The position numbers and the translations under genes are program-made. The notes below the pieces were generated by a model that searched no databases, was not told the origin of the DNA, and worked only from the letters and a program-made list of their open reading frames with translations. Below are positions 7,482 to 15,251 of a stretch of 17,319 nt of DNA, piece by piece; position 1 is the first letter of the stretch; each line of letters begins with the position of its first letter. The stretch is from NCBI GenBank assembly GCA_023457875.1, contig JAEXBC010000050.1:1-17319 (forward strand), given 5' to 3'. This DNA comes from Bacillota bacterium. Its GTDB lineage: Bacteria; Bacillota; Clostridia; Lachnospirales; Cellulosilyticaceae.

Positions 7482-8390
7482 ATGAAAAATATCAAACATT
7501 ATAATGAAGATTCAAGTATTCAAATTTCAAAAACAAGTAATGTGATTTGGCATATTTTCTTTATTCTATTATCTCTTGCTTGTCTGTATCCAATATTGTT
7601 AGTTATCATGGTATCATTTTCAGATGAAAAAACCATTGCATTAGAGGGATATAAACTTCTTCCTTCAAAGTATAGTATGACAGCGGTCAAGTTTATTATT
7701 ACCAATGGTAAGACAATTCTTAGTGCATATGGCGTATCTATCTTTGTTGCTGTTGCAGGTGGGCTTATAGGTGTGCTTGTTATGGCACTATATGCTTATC
7801 CTATTTCAAGAGAAGACTTTAGATACAAACGTGTCTTTAATTTGATTTGTGTTATCACGATGTTATTTAGTGGTGGACTTGTTCCTACTTATATCGTTTA
7901 TGTAAATGTACTTCACTTTAAGGATACCATTTGGGCACTTCTCTTAATCAATTTCTTTAGTGCATTCCATGTTATGATTATTCGTACATATTATCGAACA
8001 AGTATTTCGATGTCACTTATTGAAGCAGCCCAAATAGATGGTGCAACTGAATTTAAAACATACTTTAGGATTGTATTACCACTTTCCAAACCAGTTATTG
8101 CAACCATGTTAATGATGGTTATGTTGGTTTATTGGAATGACTGGTATGGCCCATTACTTTATATTGATAGTCCTAAGCTTTATAATTTACAATATCTTGT
8201 TTATCAGCTTGAATCCAAAATTGCTAACCTTGCTAAGTTTGCAGGAAATCCTGCACTTGTTAAGAGTGTTCCAACAGAGACAGCACGTATGGCGATGGCC
8301 CTTGTTGCTATTGGACCGATTGTTCTTGCTTATCCGTTCTTCCAACGTTACTTTGAAAAAGGTATCACATTGGGAGCAACAAAAGAATAA
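7482..8390 (+). CDS. ABC sugar transporter permease, LplC/YtcP-like
   Basis: This 302-residue protein is the second channel subunit, pairing with the permease encoded just upstream. It has six predicted membrane helices, the first at about residues 21-45, and the EAA motif EAAQIDG (181-187) followed by FKTYFRIVLPLSKPVIATM. The C-terminus, AYPFFQRYFEKGITLGATKE, is typical of the YtcP/LplC group. The same frame is open upstream to an ATG at 7401, but that would overlap the first permease by 71 bases. The ATG at 7482 has AGGGGGG (7470-7476) at ideal spacing and gives the usual N-terminus and length. No ATPase gene accompanies the pair. Firmicute CUT1 systems commonly share an unlinked MsmX-type ATPase. 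Confidence 0.93.
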   Translation: MKNIKHYNEDSSIQISKTSNVIWHIFFILLSLACLYPILLVIMVSFSDEKTIALEGYKLLPSKYSMTAVKFIITNGKTILSAYGVSIFVAVAGGLIGVLVMALYAYPISREDFRYKRVFNLICVITMLFSGGLVPTYIVYVNVLHFKDTIWALLLINFFSAFHVMIIRTYYRTSISMSLIEAAQIDGATEFKTYFRIVLPLSKPVIATMLMMVMLVYWNDWYGPLLYIDSPKLYNLQYLVYQLESKIANLAKFAGNPALVKSVPTETARMAMALVAIGPIVLAYPFFQRYFEKGITLGATKE

Positions 8391-8443
8391 TTGGTTTAAT
8401 ATAAATCATTTAGAATTAAAAACTATTTTTAGGAGGAGATTAA

Positions 8444-9991
8444 ATGAAATTATTAAAGAAAACACTTACAGTATTTGTAGGAACAGCATGTGTACTTTCA
8501 ATGGCTTTAACAGGCTGTGGAGATAAAGGTGGCAATACACCTGCTACTACATCTCCAGACACAACAGCTGAAGCTCCAGCAGCATCAGAAGAACCAGCTG
8601 AAGAAGTAGAACTTGAACCAGTTGAACTTACATGGTACTTTGTAGGTAATGGACAACAAGAAGATACAGAAGCTATCGAGACAGCAGTAAATGATTACAT
8701 TGCTCAAAACACAAAATTAAATTGTACAATTAAGATGCAATGCTACGATTGGGGTGCATACAACGATAAAGTTACACAAATGATCGCTGCTGGTGAAAAA
8801 TTTGATATTTGTTTCACAGCTAACTGGGTAAACAACTATTATACACAAGCTGCAAAAGGTGCATTTGTGCCAATGAACGATTTGTTTGACAAGTATGCTC
8901 CAAAAACAAAAGAACTTTTAGGAGAAGACTTCTTAAAAGGTTCTCAAATCAATGGCATAAACTATGCTATTCCTGCTAACAAAGAAAAAGCTCACCAATG
9001 GGGTCTTTTAATTCGTAGCGATATTGCAGAAAAATACAATATGGATTTCTCAAATGTAAAAACACTTGCTGATATGGAACCATTCTTCCAAACAGTAAAA
9101 GACAATGAACCAGGAATGTATGCTCTTGAGGGTACACCACAAGAATCTGCAATGAGAATCTTAGACTTTGACGTAATCAATAATGATACAACACCAGGTG
9201 CTATCTACAATGATTCAAAAGACTTCAAAGTATTTAACCAAGTTGAACAACCAGAAACTATTGAACACTTCAAATTAATGAATAGCTTTATGAAAAAAGG
9301 ATTCCTTCGTGAAGATGCTGCTTCAGTATCAGATTACAATGCTGATCAACAAGCTGGTAAGATGTTCTGTGCAATCCGTTCATTAAAACCAGGAAAAGAT
9401 GCTGAAGAGTCTAACTCTCAAGGTCAACCATACTTACAAATTGCATTAACAGATCCAATTATTTCTAACCGTGAAACAACAGGTTCTATGCAAGCTATTT
9501 CTGCAACATCTGAAAATCCTGAAAGAGCTATGATGTTCCTTGAATTAGTAAACACAGATCCAGTAGTAAGTAACCTTATCAACTTCGGTATTGAAGGTAC
9601 TCACTATACAAAAGTTGCTGATAATGTTATCGAAGGAACAGCTGACCAAGCTAAATACAATCCAGGTCTTACATGGGCATTTGGTAACCAATTCCTTACT
9701 TACTTAACAGTACTTGATGCTCCAGATAAATGGGCTCAATTCGAAGCATTCAATGCTGCTGGTAAACCAACACAAACACTTGGATTCGTATTTGATCCAA
9801 CTCCTGTAACAACTCAAATTGCTCAATGTACAAACGTATGGAATGAATTTATTCCTGGACTTCAAGTAGGTGCTTCTAACCCAGACGATGCAATGCCAAA
9901 AGCTCAAGAAGCTTTCAAAGCTGCTGGTGTAGATGACATCATTGCAGAAATGCAAACTCAACTTGATACATGGAGAGGTGCTAGCAACTAG
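8444..9991 (+). CDS. Lipoprotein solute-binding protein of the sugar ABC transporter (LplA/LipO-like)
   Basis: This 515-residue surface lipoprotein should capture the sugar and deliver it to the two permeases upstream. The signal peptide ends in lipobox LTGC, with lipidated Cys25, followed by a flexible linker rich in Thr, Ala, Pro and Glu to about residue 55. The mature domain begins VELTWYFVGNGQQ and reads as an extracellular solute-binding protein family 1. Its C-terminal part, with FKAAGVDDIIAEMQTQLDTW at the end, matches the DUF3502-type tail of LplA-like proteins. The SD is a consensus AGGAGG at 8431-8436. Codon choice is strikingly uniform (ACA for Thr, CCA for Pro, CAA for Gln), unlike the sensor genes, which suggests very high expression. 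A terminator follows directly. It is distinct from the anchored binding protein at the head of the locus. Confidence 0.94.
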   Translation: MKLLKKTLTVFVGTACVLSMALTGCGDKGGNTPATTSPDTTAEAPAASEEPAEEVELEPVELTWYFVGNGQQEDTEAIETAVNDYIAQNTKLNCTIKMQCYDWGAYNDKVTQMIAAGEKFDICFTANWVNNYYTQAAKGAFVPMNDLFDKYAPKTKELLGEDFLKGSQINGINYAIPANKEKAHQWGLLIRSDIAEKYNMDFSNVKTLADMEPFFQTVKDNEPGMYALEGTPQESAMRILDFDVINNDTTPGAIYNDSKDFKVFNQVEQPETIEHFKLMNSFMKKGFLREDAASVSDYNADQQAGKMFCAIRSLKPGKDAEESNSQGQPYLQIALTDPIISNRETTGSMQAISATSENPERAMMFLELVNTDPVVSNLINFGIEGTHYTKVADNVIEGTADQAKYNPGLTWAFGNQFLTYLTVLDAPDKWAQFEAFNAAGKPTQTLGFVFDPTPVTTQIAQCTNVWNEFIPGLQVGASNPDDAMPKAQEAFKAAGVDDIIAEMQTQLDTWRGASN

Positions 9992-9996
9992 TACTT

Positions 9997-10050
9997 AGCA
10001 TATAAAAAAAGAGATAGGGAAGTAATTCCTTATCTCTTTTTTTATATGCT
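9997..10050 (+). terminator. Strong intrinsic terminator of the sugar locus, palindromic in both directions
   Basis: A 25-bp stem, 9997-10021 with 10026-10050, is broken only by one G-U pair and closed by a GTAA tetraloop. The inner core GAGATAGGGAA/TTCCTTATCTC is followed by seven Ts, and the A run on the left arm makes it able to work on the opposite strand as well. It begins five bases after the stop codon of the lipoprotein gene and separates the sugar locus from yqfC. Confidence 0.94.
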
Positions 10051-10064
10051 AAAGCCTAAAAACA

Positions 10065-10099
10065 GTCTATTTGTCCTATTTTCGGCATACATATAAGAT
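10065..10099 (+). promoter_or_regulatory. Candidate yqfC promoter with overlapping sigma-A-like and sigma-E-like elements
   Basis: Two readings fit. As sigma-A: TTGTCC (10071-10076), 17 bases, TAAGAT (10094-10099), four of six matches in each box. As the sporulation sigma-E: GTCTATT (10065-10071), 14 bases, CATACATA (10086-10093). The sigma-E -10 differs from CATACAHT by one base, while the -35 match is partial. In Bacillus subtilis yqfC and yqfD belong to the sigma-E regulon, which favours the second reading here. The matches are seen; use of either is inferred. Confidence 0.45.
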
Positions 10100-10118
10100 A
10101 TAGGGGGGCTGTATAGAA

Positions 10119-10415
10119 ATGAAGATCAAAGATACAAAAAAAATGGTAAAAATAAATTTGCGAGATAAAGTAGCTCATGGTTTGGATATACCGCAGGAAG
10201 TATTAAACAATATGCCTGTCATTAAATTAATAGGGAATAAAGAACTAAGCATAGAAAACTTTATCAGCCTCATTGAATTCAACCCGCAGAAAATACGGTT
10301 TAGTACCCATTGCGGTATGCTTGTTATTGATGGTATTCATTTAGATGCTAAAAGTATGACCTCGGAGCTTGTCTTAATAAGAGGGACAATTATTCAGATA
10401 GCATTTGTTATATAA
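10119..10415 (+). CDS. yqfC: Sporulation protein YqfC
   Basis: This 98-residue protein belongs to the YabP/YqfC family, small proteins made in the mother cell during sporulation whose molecular activity is not known. The family pattern is visible: an N-terminal DKVAHGLDIPQEVL segment, the centre IKLIGNKELSIENFISLIEF, and a beta-rich end with GMLVIDGIHLDAKSMTSELVLIRGTI. Length is normal for the family. The start has AGGGGGG at 10102-10108. It lies 15 bases before yqfD, its usual partner, and is the first gene after the sugar-locus terminator, so the promoter just upstream should drive the cluster from here. Confidence 0.92.
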   Translation: MKIKDTKKMVKINLRDKVAHGLDIPQEVLNNMPVIKLIGNKELSIENFISLIEFNPQKIRFSTHCGMLVIDGIHLDAKSMTSELVLIRGTIIQIAFVI

Positions 10416-10430
10416 ATGGAGGTGTAAGCT

Positions 10431-11663
10431 TTGTTTTTATCATTGTGGCATTATTTAAAAGGGTATGTTATAGTAGAGGTAAGTGGCCTAGCTATAGAAA
10501 AGTTTCTGAATCTTATCTTGCATCAGGGAATAATCATATGGGATTTATATCGAAATGAAGAAAGGGTTTGTTTTAAAGTAAAAATTAAAGACTTTAAGGG
10601 CATGAAACAGGCTGTGAAAAAAGCACGCTGCAGAATAAAGATTGTCAGAAAAAAAGGGATGCCTTTTATTGCACATCGTTATAAAAAACGTAAGCTTTTT
10701 GTAGCGGGTGTAGGCATATTTGCTTTTTTGCTATGGCTTCTTTCCTCATTTGTCTGGCTAGTGGAGGTAGAAGGCAATGAGCGTGTCAATAGCTTTGAGA
10801 TTATAGAAGTATTAGAAAAGCAGGGTTATTGTGAAGGTAAGTTAAAAAGCCGAATGAATTTACGAGAAGCGGAGGCTTATTTATTAGCCCAGATGCCAGA
10901 CATTATTTGGGTAGGTATTTCTTATGAAGGAACGCGTATGCTAGTGAAGGTGGCGGAAAGTGTTCCAAAGCCTAATATAACTGAGCTAAATGAAAGCCCC
11001 AAGGCATTAATTGCTAAGCGAGATGCACTCATTACATATATTGCAACACAGAAGGGAAAACCTTTAGTTAAGAAAGGTGATATTGTTAAAAAGGGAGAAT
11101 TACTTGTTGCAGGTGAGATGCCGTTGGGCGAAGAAAATCCTGATAACTATTATGCAGCTGCCGAGGCAATCGTAAAAGGTAAGACGATGTACACGGCAAG
11201 TAGCACTATTTCATTAAATCAAGTCAAAAAGAAGTATATGAATCAAACAAGTAAAAATGTCGCACTTAAGCTTTTTAACTATAACCTAAAACTATATGGA
11301 CAAAAACCTTTAAATACCACGTCAGATCAATTTGTTTCTTTACATCGACTAAAGCTCACTCGTTTTTTTCCATTGCCCTTTGCACTTCAAATTGAAACAA
11401 ACATAGCCTATCAGCCATACCATTATCAAATCAGTGCTCAAGAGGCAAAGGATTTTTTGTTAACGCGCCTTTGGCAGCAAGTGAAACAAGGCCTAAGTGA
11501 AGATGCAAAAATTCTTAAAAGAGAAGCATTTTTTAAACAAACTGGAGATGCTATTACTGGGGTATTATATGTGTATGCTGAAGAAGATGTGGGCTATCAG
11601 GTAGAGCTGAAATTCGGACAAGATATACAAAATAAAGGAGAAAACACACATGAACAAAATTGA
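10431..11663 (+). CDS. yqfD: Sporulation protein YqfD
   Basis: This 410-residue protein of the YqfD family is associated with sporulation in Bacilli and Clostridia. The N-terminal ~85 residues are cytoplasmic and basic. One membrane helix spans about residues 88-110 (LFVAGVGIFAFLLWLLSSFV). A large domain of about 300 residues outside the membrane follows, with LEKQGYCEGKLKSRMNLREAE and DIIWVGISYEGTRMLVKVAE typical of the family. The start is TTG at 10431, supported by GGAGGT (10418-10423) seven bases upstream and by the conserved N-terminus; no ATG fits. The 3' end overlaps phoH by 14 bases, implying coupled translation. Its biochemical role is not established. Confidence 0.92.
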   Translation: MFLSLWHYLKGYVIVEVSGLAIEKFLNLILHQGIIIWDLYRNEERVCFKVKIKDFKGMKQAVKKARCRIKIVRKKGMPFIAHRYKKRKLFVAGVGIFAFLLWLLSSFVWLVEVEGNERVNSFEIIEVLEKQGYCEGKLKSRMNLREAEAYLLAQMPDIIWVGISYEGTRMLVKVAESVPKPNITELNESPKALIAKRDALITYIATQKGKPLVKKGDIVKKGELLVAGEMPLGEENPDNYYAAAEAIVKGKTMYTASSTISLNQVKKKYMNQTSKNVALKLFNYNLKLYGQKPLNTTSDQFVSLHRLKLTRFFPLPFALQIETNIAYQPYHYQISAQEAKDFLLTRLWQQVKQGLSEDAKILKREAFFKQTGDAITGVLYVYAEEDVGYQVELKFGQDIQNKGENTHEQN

Positions 11664-12615
11664 AAAAGAAATTGAAGTACCTGCATATGATATTGCAGCT
11701 GTATTTGGACAGTTTGATGAAAATTTAAAGCTTATTGAAAAAACATTAGGTGTAACTAGTGTTTTAAGGAATAGCAAGATTAAAATATCAGGAACGCCAG
11801 TACAAGTAAAAACAGCAATAGCGGTATTTAACAAACTTTTTCAAATGGCAGAGAGAAATGATGAAATAGATATACAACGTACGAAGTATGTACTTGATTT
11901 ACTAGCAAAGGATAAGGAGCAAGTACTAAGTGAAATGGATTCTAGTATTGTGACGCTTACTTATTTAGGAAAACCAATCAAGTGTAAAACCAGTGGACAG
12001 GGTGAATATATCAATAAGATAAGAAAAAACACCATTGTATTTGGAATAGGGCCTGCAGGAACTGGAAAGACTTATTTGGCAATGGCAATGGCAGTGAATG
12101 CTTTTAGAAAAAATGAAGTGAGTAAAATTATATTAACTCGGCCTGCTATTGAAGCTGGAGAAAAACTAGGATTCTTACCAGGGGATTTGCAAAGCAAGGT
12201 GGATCCTTATTTAAGGCCTTTATATGACGCACTTTTTGAAATAATGGGCCCGGAGAACTTCGAAAAGAATATGGAAAAAGGACTTATTGAGGTAGCACCT
12301 TTAGCCTATATGCGTGGGCGTACGCTCAATAATGCATTCATCGTTTTGGATGAAGCTCAAAATACAACCTACCCACAAATGAAGATGTTCTTAACACGTC
12401 TTGGATTTAATTCGAAGGTAGTAGTAACTGGTGATTTAACTCAGGTAGATTTGCCAAATGAGCATTCTAGTGGACTTAAAGCTGCTATGGGCATTTTAGA
12501 GAAAGTAGACGGAATTGGTTTTTCTTATCTTAGTCATCAGGATGTGGTAAGGCATCCGCTTGTTCAGCAAATTGTTGAGGCTTATGATGTTTTTGAAAAT
12601 AAAGAGAAAAAGTAA
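11650..12615 (+). CDS. phoH: PhoH family ATPase
   Basis: This 321-residue cytoplasmic P-loop NTPase belongs to the PhoH/YlaK group, thought to act in RNA metabolism together with the neighbouring YbeY. The first ~110 residues form the short KH-like N-terminal region seen in Firmicute PhoH. The ATPase core has Walker A GPAGTGKT (134-141, Lys140), the conserved LTRPAIEAGEKLGFLPGDL and DPYLRPLYDAL runs, and Walker B FIVLDEAQN (Asp234, Glu235). A sensor-like VVTGDLTQVDLP follows. Length is typical. The start ATG overlaps the end of yqfD and is preceded by AAAGGAG. The old name refers to phosphate starvation in E. coli; nothing here points to phosphate control. The precise substrate is not known. 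Confidence 0.95.
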   Translation: MNKIEKEIEVPAYDIAAVFGQFDENLKLIEKTLGVTSVLRNSKIKISGTPVQVKTAIAVFNKLFQMAERNDEIDIQRTKYVLDLLAKDKEQVLSEMDSSIVTLTYLGKPIKCKTSGQGEYINKIRKNTIVFGIGPAGTGKTYLAMAMAVNAFRKNEVSKIILTRPAIEAGEKLGFLPGDLQSKVDPYLRPLYDALFEIMGPENFEKNMEKGLIEVAPLAYMRGRTLNNAFIVLDEAQNTTYPQMKMFLTRLGFNSKVVVTGDLTQVDLPNEHSSGLKAAMGILEKVDGIGFSYLSHQDVVRHPLVQQIVEAYDVFENKEKK

Positions 12616-12627
12616 TGTAAGGAAACA

Positions 12628-12675
12628 ATGATTGAATACAAGTGCGCCGATGTGCTTAGGGGGAACGAAGGATGA
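12628..12675 (+). CDS. Possible 15-codon leader ORF coupled to yqfF
   Basis: Between phoH and yqfF an ATG at 12628 is preceded by TAAGGA (12618-12623) and opens a 15-codon frame, MIEYKCADVLRGNEG. Its TGA overlaps the yqfF ATG as ATGA (12672-12675). The SD of yqfF (AGGGGG, 12658-12663) lies inside this small frame. The layout is what translational coupling looks like, but a frame this short can arise by chance and the peptide resembles nothing I know. Confidence 0.3.
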   Translation: MIEYKCADVLRGNEG

Positions 12676-14699
12676 AAAAAAAGGAATATTCATGGATAAT
12701 CTTTTTCGTAATAGCTGTACTAGCAACCTTTATAACTGTCATTACTGGGAATTTTTTTACTCAAAAGGTTTCTTTGGAAATTGGAGAGATTGCTAAAGAA
12801 ACATTATATGCACCCTTTCAAGTAGAAAATGAAGAGGCTACAAATCGTTTACGCTTAGAAGCAGAGGCAAGTGTTGAGACCGTATACAAAATAGATAGTA
12901 CAGTTCAAGAAAAAGCCATTGGTAATATTGAAAAGTTATTTGTCTCCATTACTAGTATACAAGAGTCTGATGTCGCAGATACCCTTGAGAGAACACCTGT
13001 AGAGGTATTAAGTGGGCGTTCACCAATAGGACTTTATAATGAGCAATATGCTACGCTTCTTGAGGCTTCTTCTGAAGAGCTATATTACATGAAGGAAGTA
13101 TGTATACAAGTTGCAGGCGCAATTTTTGCAGAAGGTATTTCGCCAAAGGAAAATAATAAAACCATTGAAGTGCGATCAGCTATCGAAGAGACAGATTTAA
13201 GTGTTGCCATGAAAAAGATTGCACAAGACATTATTATGACTGTTCTCGAACCTAATGTGGTTGAAGATGAGGCAGCAACTAATGAATTAAAAAAGATTGC
13301 ACGAGATAAAGTAGATCCAGTTTATGTTTTGGCACAAGAAAAGATAGTAGAAAAGGGCGCAAAGGTAAGTGAAGAAAGCTATAAGCTTCTTGAAAAGGTA
13401 GGTTATTTGGATACGAATAAATTACAACGCTATTTACAATATGCAGGGATTATCATGATGATCATGATGATGAGCTTCTTATGCTATAGGTACATGGCAA
13501 GTGGTAATCATGTTGTCTTAAAAAAGAGAAAGCAACTGAGCTTAGTGCTCATATTATATACCTTAGCTATTTTATTAACTCGCCTCATGGTGAATTTATC
13601 CTTTGTATATCTTCCATTGGGGATTCCATGTATGGTGATTGCTTTTGCTCTTGGACCTTCCCTAGCATGTTTTATCCATATTGTTATTATTATATTTAGT
13701 GCAGCTATATTTAAGGGTGATATTATCTTTATCATTTACTTTATAGTGATGGGTATTGCCAGCATTTTAATTGTCAGTAGAATGCAGGAGCGAACCAGAA
13801 CCATGATGAATGGTTTATATGTTGGACTTATTCAGATGTGTACCTTCGTGGCATTAAAATTATTTACAGGAAGTGCAATTAACATTATGCTCTTATATCA
13901 AGCATTGATTGCACTGATGATCGGCATTATTTCAGTCATTGTAGTAGTGGGAGGCTTGCCTACTTTTGAGGCCTTATTTGGTTTTGTAACGCCGATGCAA
14001 CTCTTAGAATTGACTAATCCTAATCAACCAGTATTAAAAAGACTTCTACTAGAAGCAACGGGAACCTATTATCATAGTTTATTAGTAGCTAATTTAGCAG
14101 AATCAGCGGCTAGTGTTGTTGGGGCAAATTCACTATTGGCTAGAGTTGGTGGGTATTATCATGATATTGGTAAACTAACTTGTAGTAAGTACTTTAAAGA
14201 AAACCAAGGAAGTAATAATCCACATGATTATATGACTCCTGAGGAAAGTTATCAAGTCATTGTGTCACATGTGACATCTGGCGTAAGCTTAGTGGAACAA
14301 TATCATTTGCCAATATATATTAAAGATATTATTTTACAACATCATGGGACAAGCACCATGCAATATTTCTATGTCAAAGCCCAGGAAGAATCGAATGAAA
14401 CGATATATGAGAAGGATTTTAAGTATCCTGGACCTAAACCAAAGACAAAAGAGGCCGCCCTTGTGATGCTAGCTGATGTTGTTGAGGCAGCAGTCCGTTC
14501 GATGGAAGATAAGTTAGGCAAGGAATGTGCCATTGAGACAATTGTCAGAAAAATGATCAAGCAAAAGCTAGAAGAGGGGCAATTAGATGAGTGCCCGCTA
14601 TATATATCTGATATGGATAAGATTGTTGCATGTTTTACTAAAATGCTAACAGGTATGTATCACCAAAGAATAGCCTATCCAGAAAGGAAGGATAAATAA
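12672..14699 (+). CDS. pgpH: 7TM-HD family c-di-AMP phosphodiesterase YqfF/PgpH
   Basis: This 675-residue membrane protein should hydrolyse the second messenger cyclic di-AMP to pApA, as shown for PgpH of Listeria. Parts in order: TM1 at about residues 7-28; an extracellular 7TMR-HDED-type domain to about 255; a bundle of membrane helices at about 258-430, beginning with a Met-rich stretch; a short linker with FEALFGFVTPMQLLEL; and a cytoplasmic HD domain. Metal-ligand residues are present: His468 in YYHSLLVANLAE, His497-Asp498 in YYHDIGKL, His557/His558 in LQHHGT, and a later Asp in MLADVVEAA. All catalytic positions look intact. The start ATG has AGGGGG at correct spacing. It sits between phoH and ybeY as in other Firmicutes, and ybeY starts two bases after its stop. 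Confidence 0.95.
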   Translation: MKKKEYSWIIFFVIAVLATFITVITGNFFTQKVSLEIGEIAKETLYAPFQVENEEATNRLRLEAEASVETVYKIDSTVQEKAIGNIEKLFVSITSIQESDVADTLERTPVEVLSGRSPIGLYNEQYATLLEASSEELYYMKEVCIQVAGAIFAEGISPKENNKTIEVRSAIEETDLSVAMKKIAQDIIMTVLEPNVVEDEAATNELKKIARDKVDPVYVLAQEKIVEKGAKVSEESYKLLEKVGYLDTNKLQRYLQYAGIIMMIMMMSFLCYRYMASGNHVVLKKRKQLSLVLILYTLAILLTRLMVNLSFVYLPLGIPCMVIAFALGPSLACFIHIVIIIFSAAIFKGDIIFIIYFIVMGIASILIVSRMQERTRTMMNGLYVGLIQMCTFVALKLFTGSAINIMLLYQALIALMIGIISVIVVVGGLPTFEALFGFVTPMQLLELTNPNQPVLKRLLLEATGTYYHSLLVANLAESAASVVGANSLLARVGGYYHDIGKLTCSKYFKENQGSNNPHDYMTPEESYQVIVSHVTSGVSLVEQYHLPIYIKDIILQHHGTSTMQYFYVKAQEESNETIYEKDFKYPGPKPKTKEAALVMLADVVEAAVRSMEDKLGKECAIETIVRKMIKQKLEEGQLDECPLYISDMDKIVACFTKMLTGMYHQRIAYPERKDK

Positions 14700-14701
14700 T
14701 A

Positions 14702-15202
14702 GTGACATTATATTTAGAAGATGAAGTTGATTTTTTTCTTGAAAATAAAGATTTGATAGATAAGATAAAGGCAGTTATTAATAAATGTTTAGAGGAAGAA
14801 AAGGTGCCTTATGAGGTAGAAGTTAGCTTATCAGTTGTAGATTTAGAAGCAATTCATGAGATTAATAGGATGCATCGGCAAATAGATCAACCGACGGATG
14901 TGTTATCCTTTCCTCAAATAGAACCAGAAACAATTGGTTATATTAATTGGGAAAACGTTGATAAGATGGGATGCATGAACTTTGATACAAAAGAGCTCAT
15001 GTTAGGAGATATCATATTATGCGCCCAAAGGGCCGTAGAGCAAGCCAAAAGCTATGGACATAGCCTTGAGCGAGAAGTATGCTTTTTGGTGGCTCATAGT
15101 ATGTTTCATCTTTTAGGTTATGACCATATAACGAAAGAAGATGAAAAAGTCATGTTAGATAAACAGTCAAATGTACTAAAAAGTCTTTCTATATTAAGAT
15201 AG
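14702..15202 (+). CDS. ybeY: Endoribonuclease YbeY (16S rRNA maturation)
   Basis: YbeY is a zinc-dependent single-strand endoribonuclease involved in 16S rRNA 3'-end processing and ribosome quality control. This 166-residue protein carries the family's three-His zinc motif as HSMFHLLGYDH, with His132, His136 and His142. It has Ser where many homologues have Gly after the first His, a common clostridial variant. The upstream segment INRMHRQIDQPTDVLSFP is the other hallmark. The start is GTG at 14702, only two bases after the pgpH stop, with AAGGAAGG (14684-14691) inside the end of pgpH as SD. No ATG nearby gives a complete N-terminus. The gene is followed by era; the dgkA and cdd genes found between them in Bacillus subtilis are absent. 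Confidence 0.95.
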   Translation: MTLYLEDEVDFFLENKDLIDKIKAVINKCLEEEKVPYEVEVSLSVVDLEAIHEINRMHRQIDQPTDVLSFPQIEPETIGYINWENVDKMGCMNFDTKELMLGDIILCAQRAVEQAKSYGHSLEREVCFLVAHSMFHLLGYDHITKEDEKVMLDKQSNVLKSLSILR

Positions 15203-15220
15203 AAGAAGATGATGATACTA

Positions 15221-15238
15221 AAGGTAGCGCACTACCTT
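15221..15238 (+). promoter_or_regulatory. Perfect short hairpin two bases before the era ribosome binding site
   Basis: AAGGTAG (15221-15227) and CTACCTT (15232-15238) form a perfect 7-bp stem with a CGCA loop. AGGAGG, the SD of era, begins at 15241. There is no T run, so it is not a terminator. It could stabilise or mark a cleavage point in the mRNA, or keep the SD exposed. Function is not shown. Confidence 0.45.
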
Positions 15239-15251
15239 ACAGGAGGAAAAA

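Noticed and set aside
8137..8526. Plus-strand frame bridging the second permease and the lipoprotein gene.
   Set aside because: It overlaps two secure genes in another frame and its translation resembles no family.
13446..13476. Repetitive ATG/ATC run in pgpH as a possible slippage or phase-variation tract.
   Set aside because: It encodes a Met/Ile-rich start of a membrane helix, is short and imperfect, and the frame is intact.
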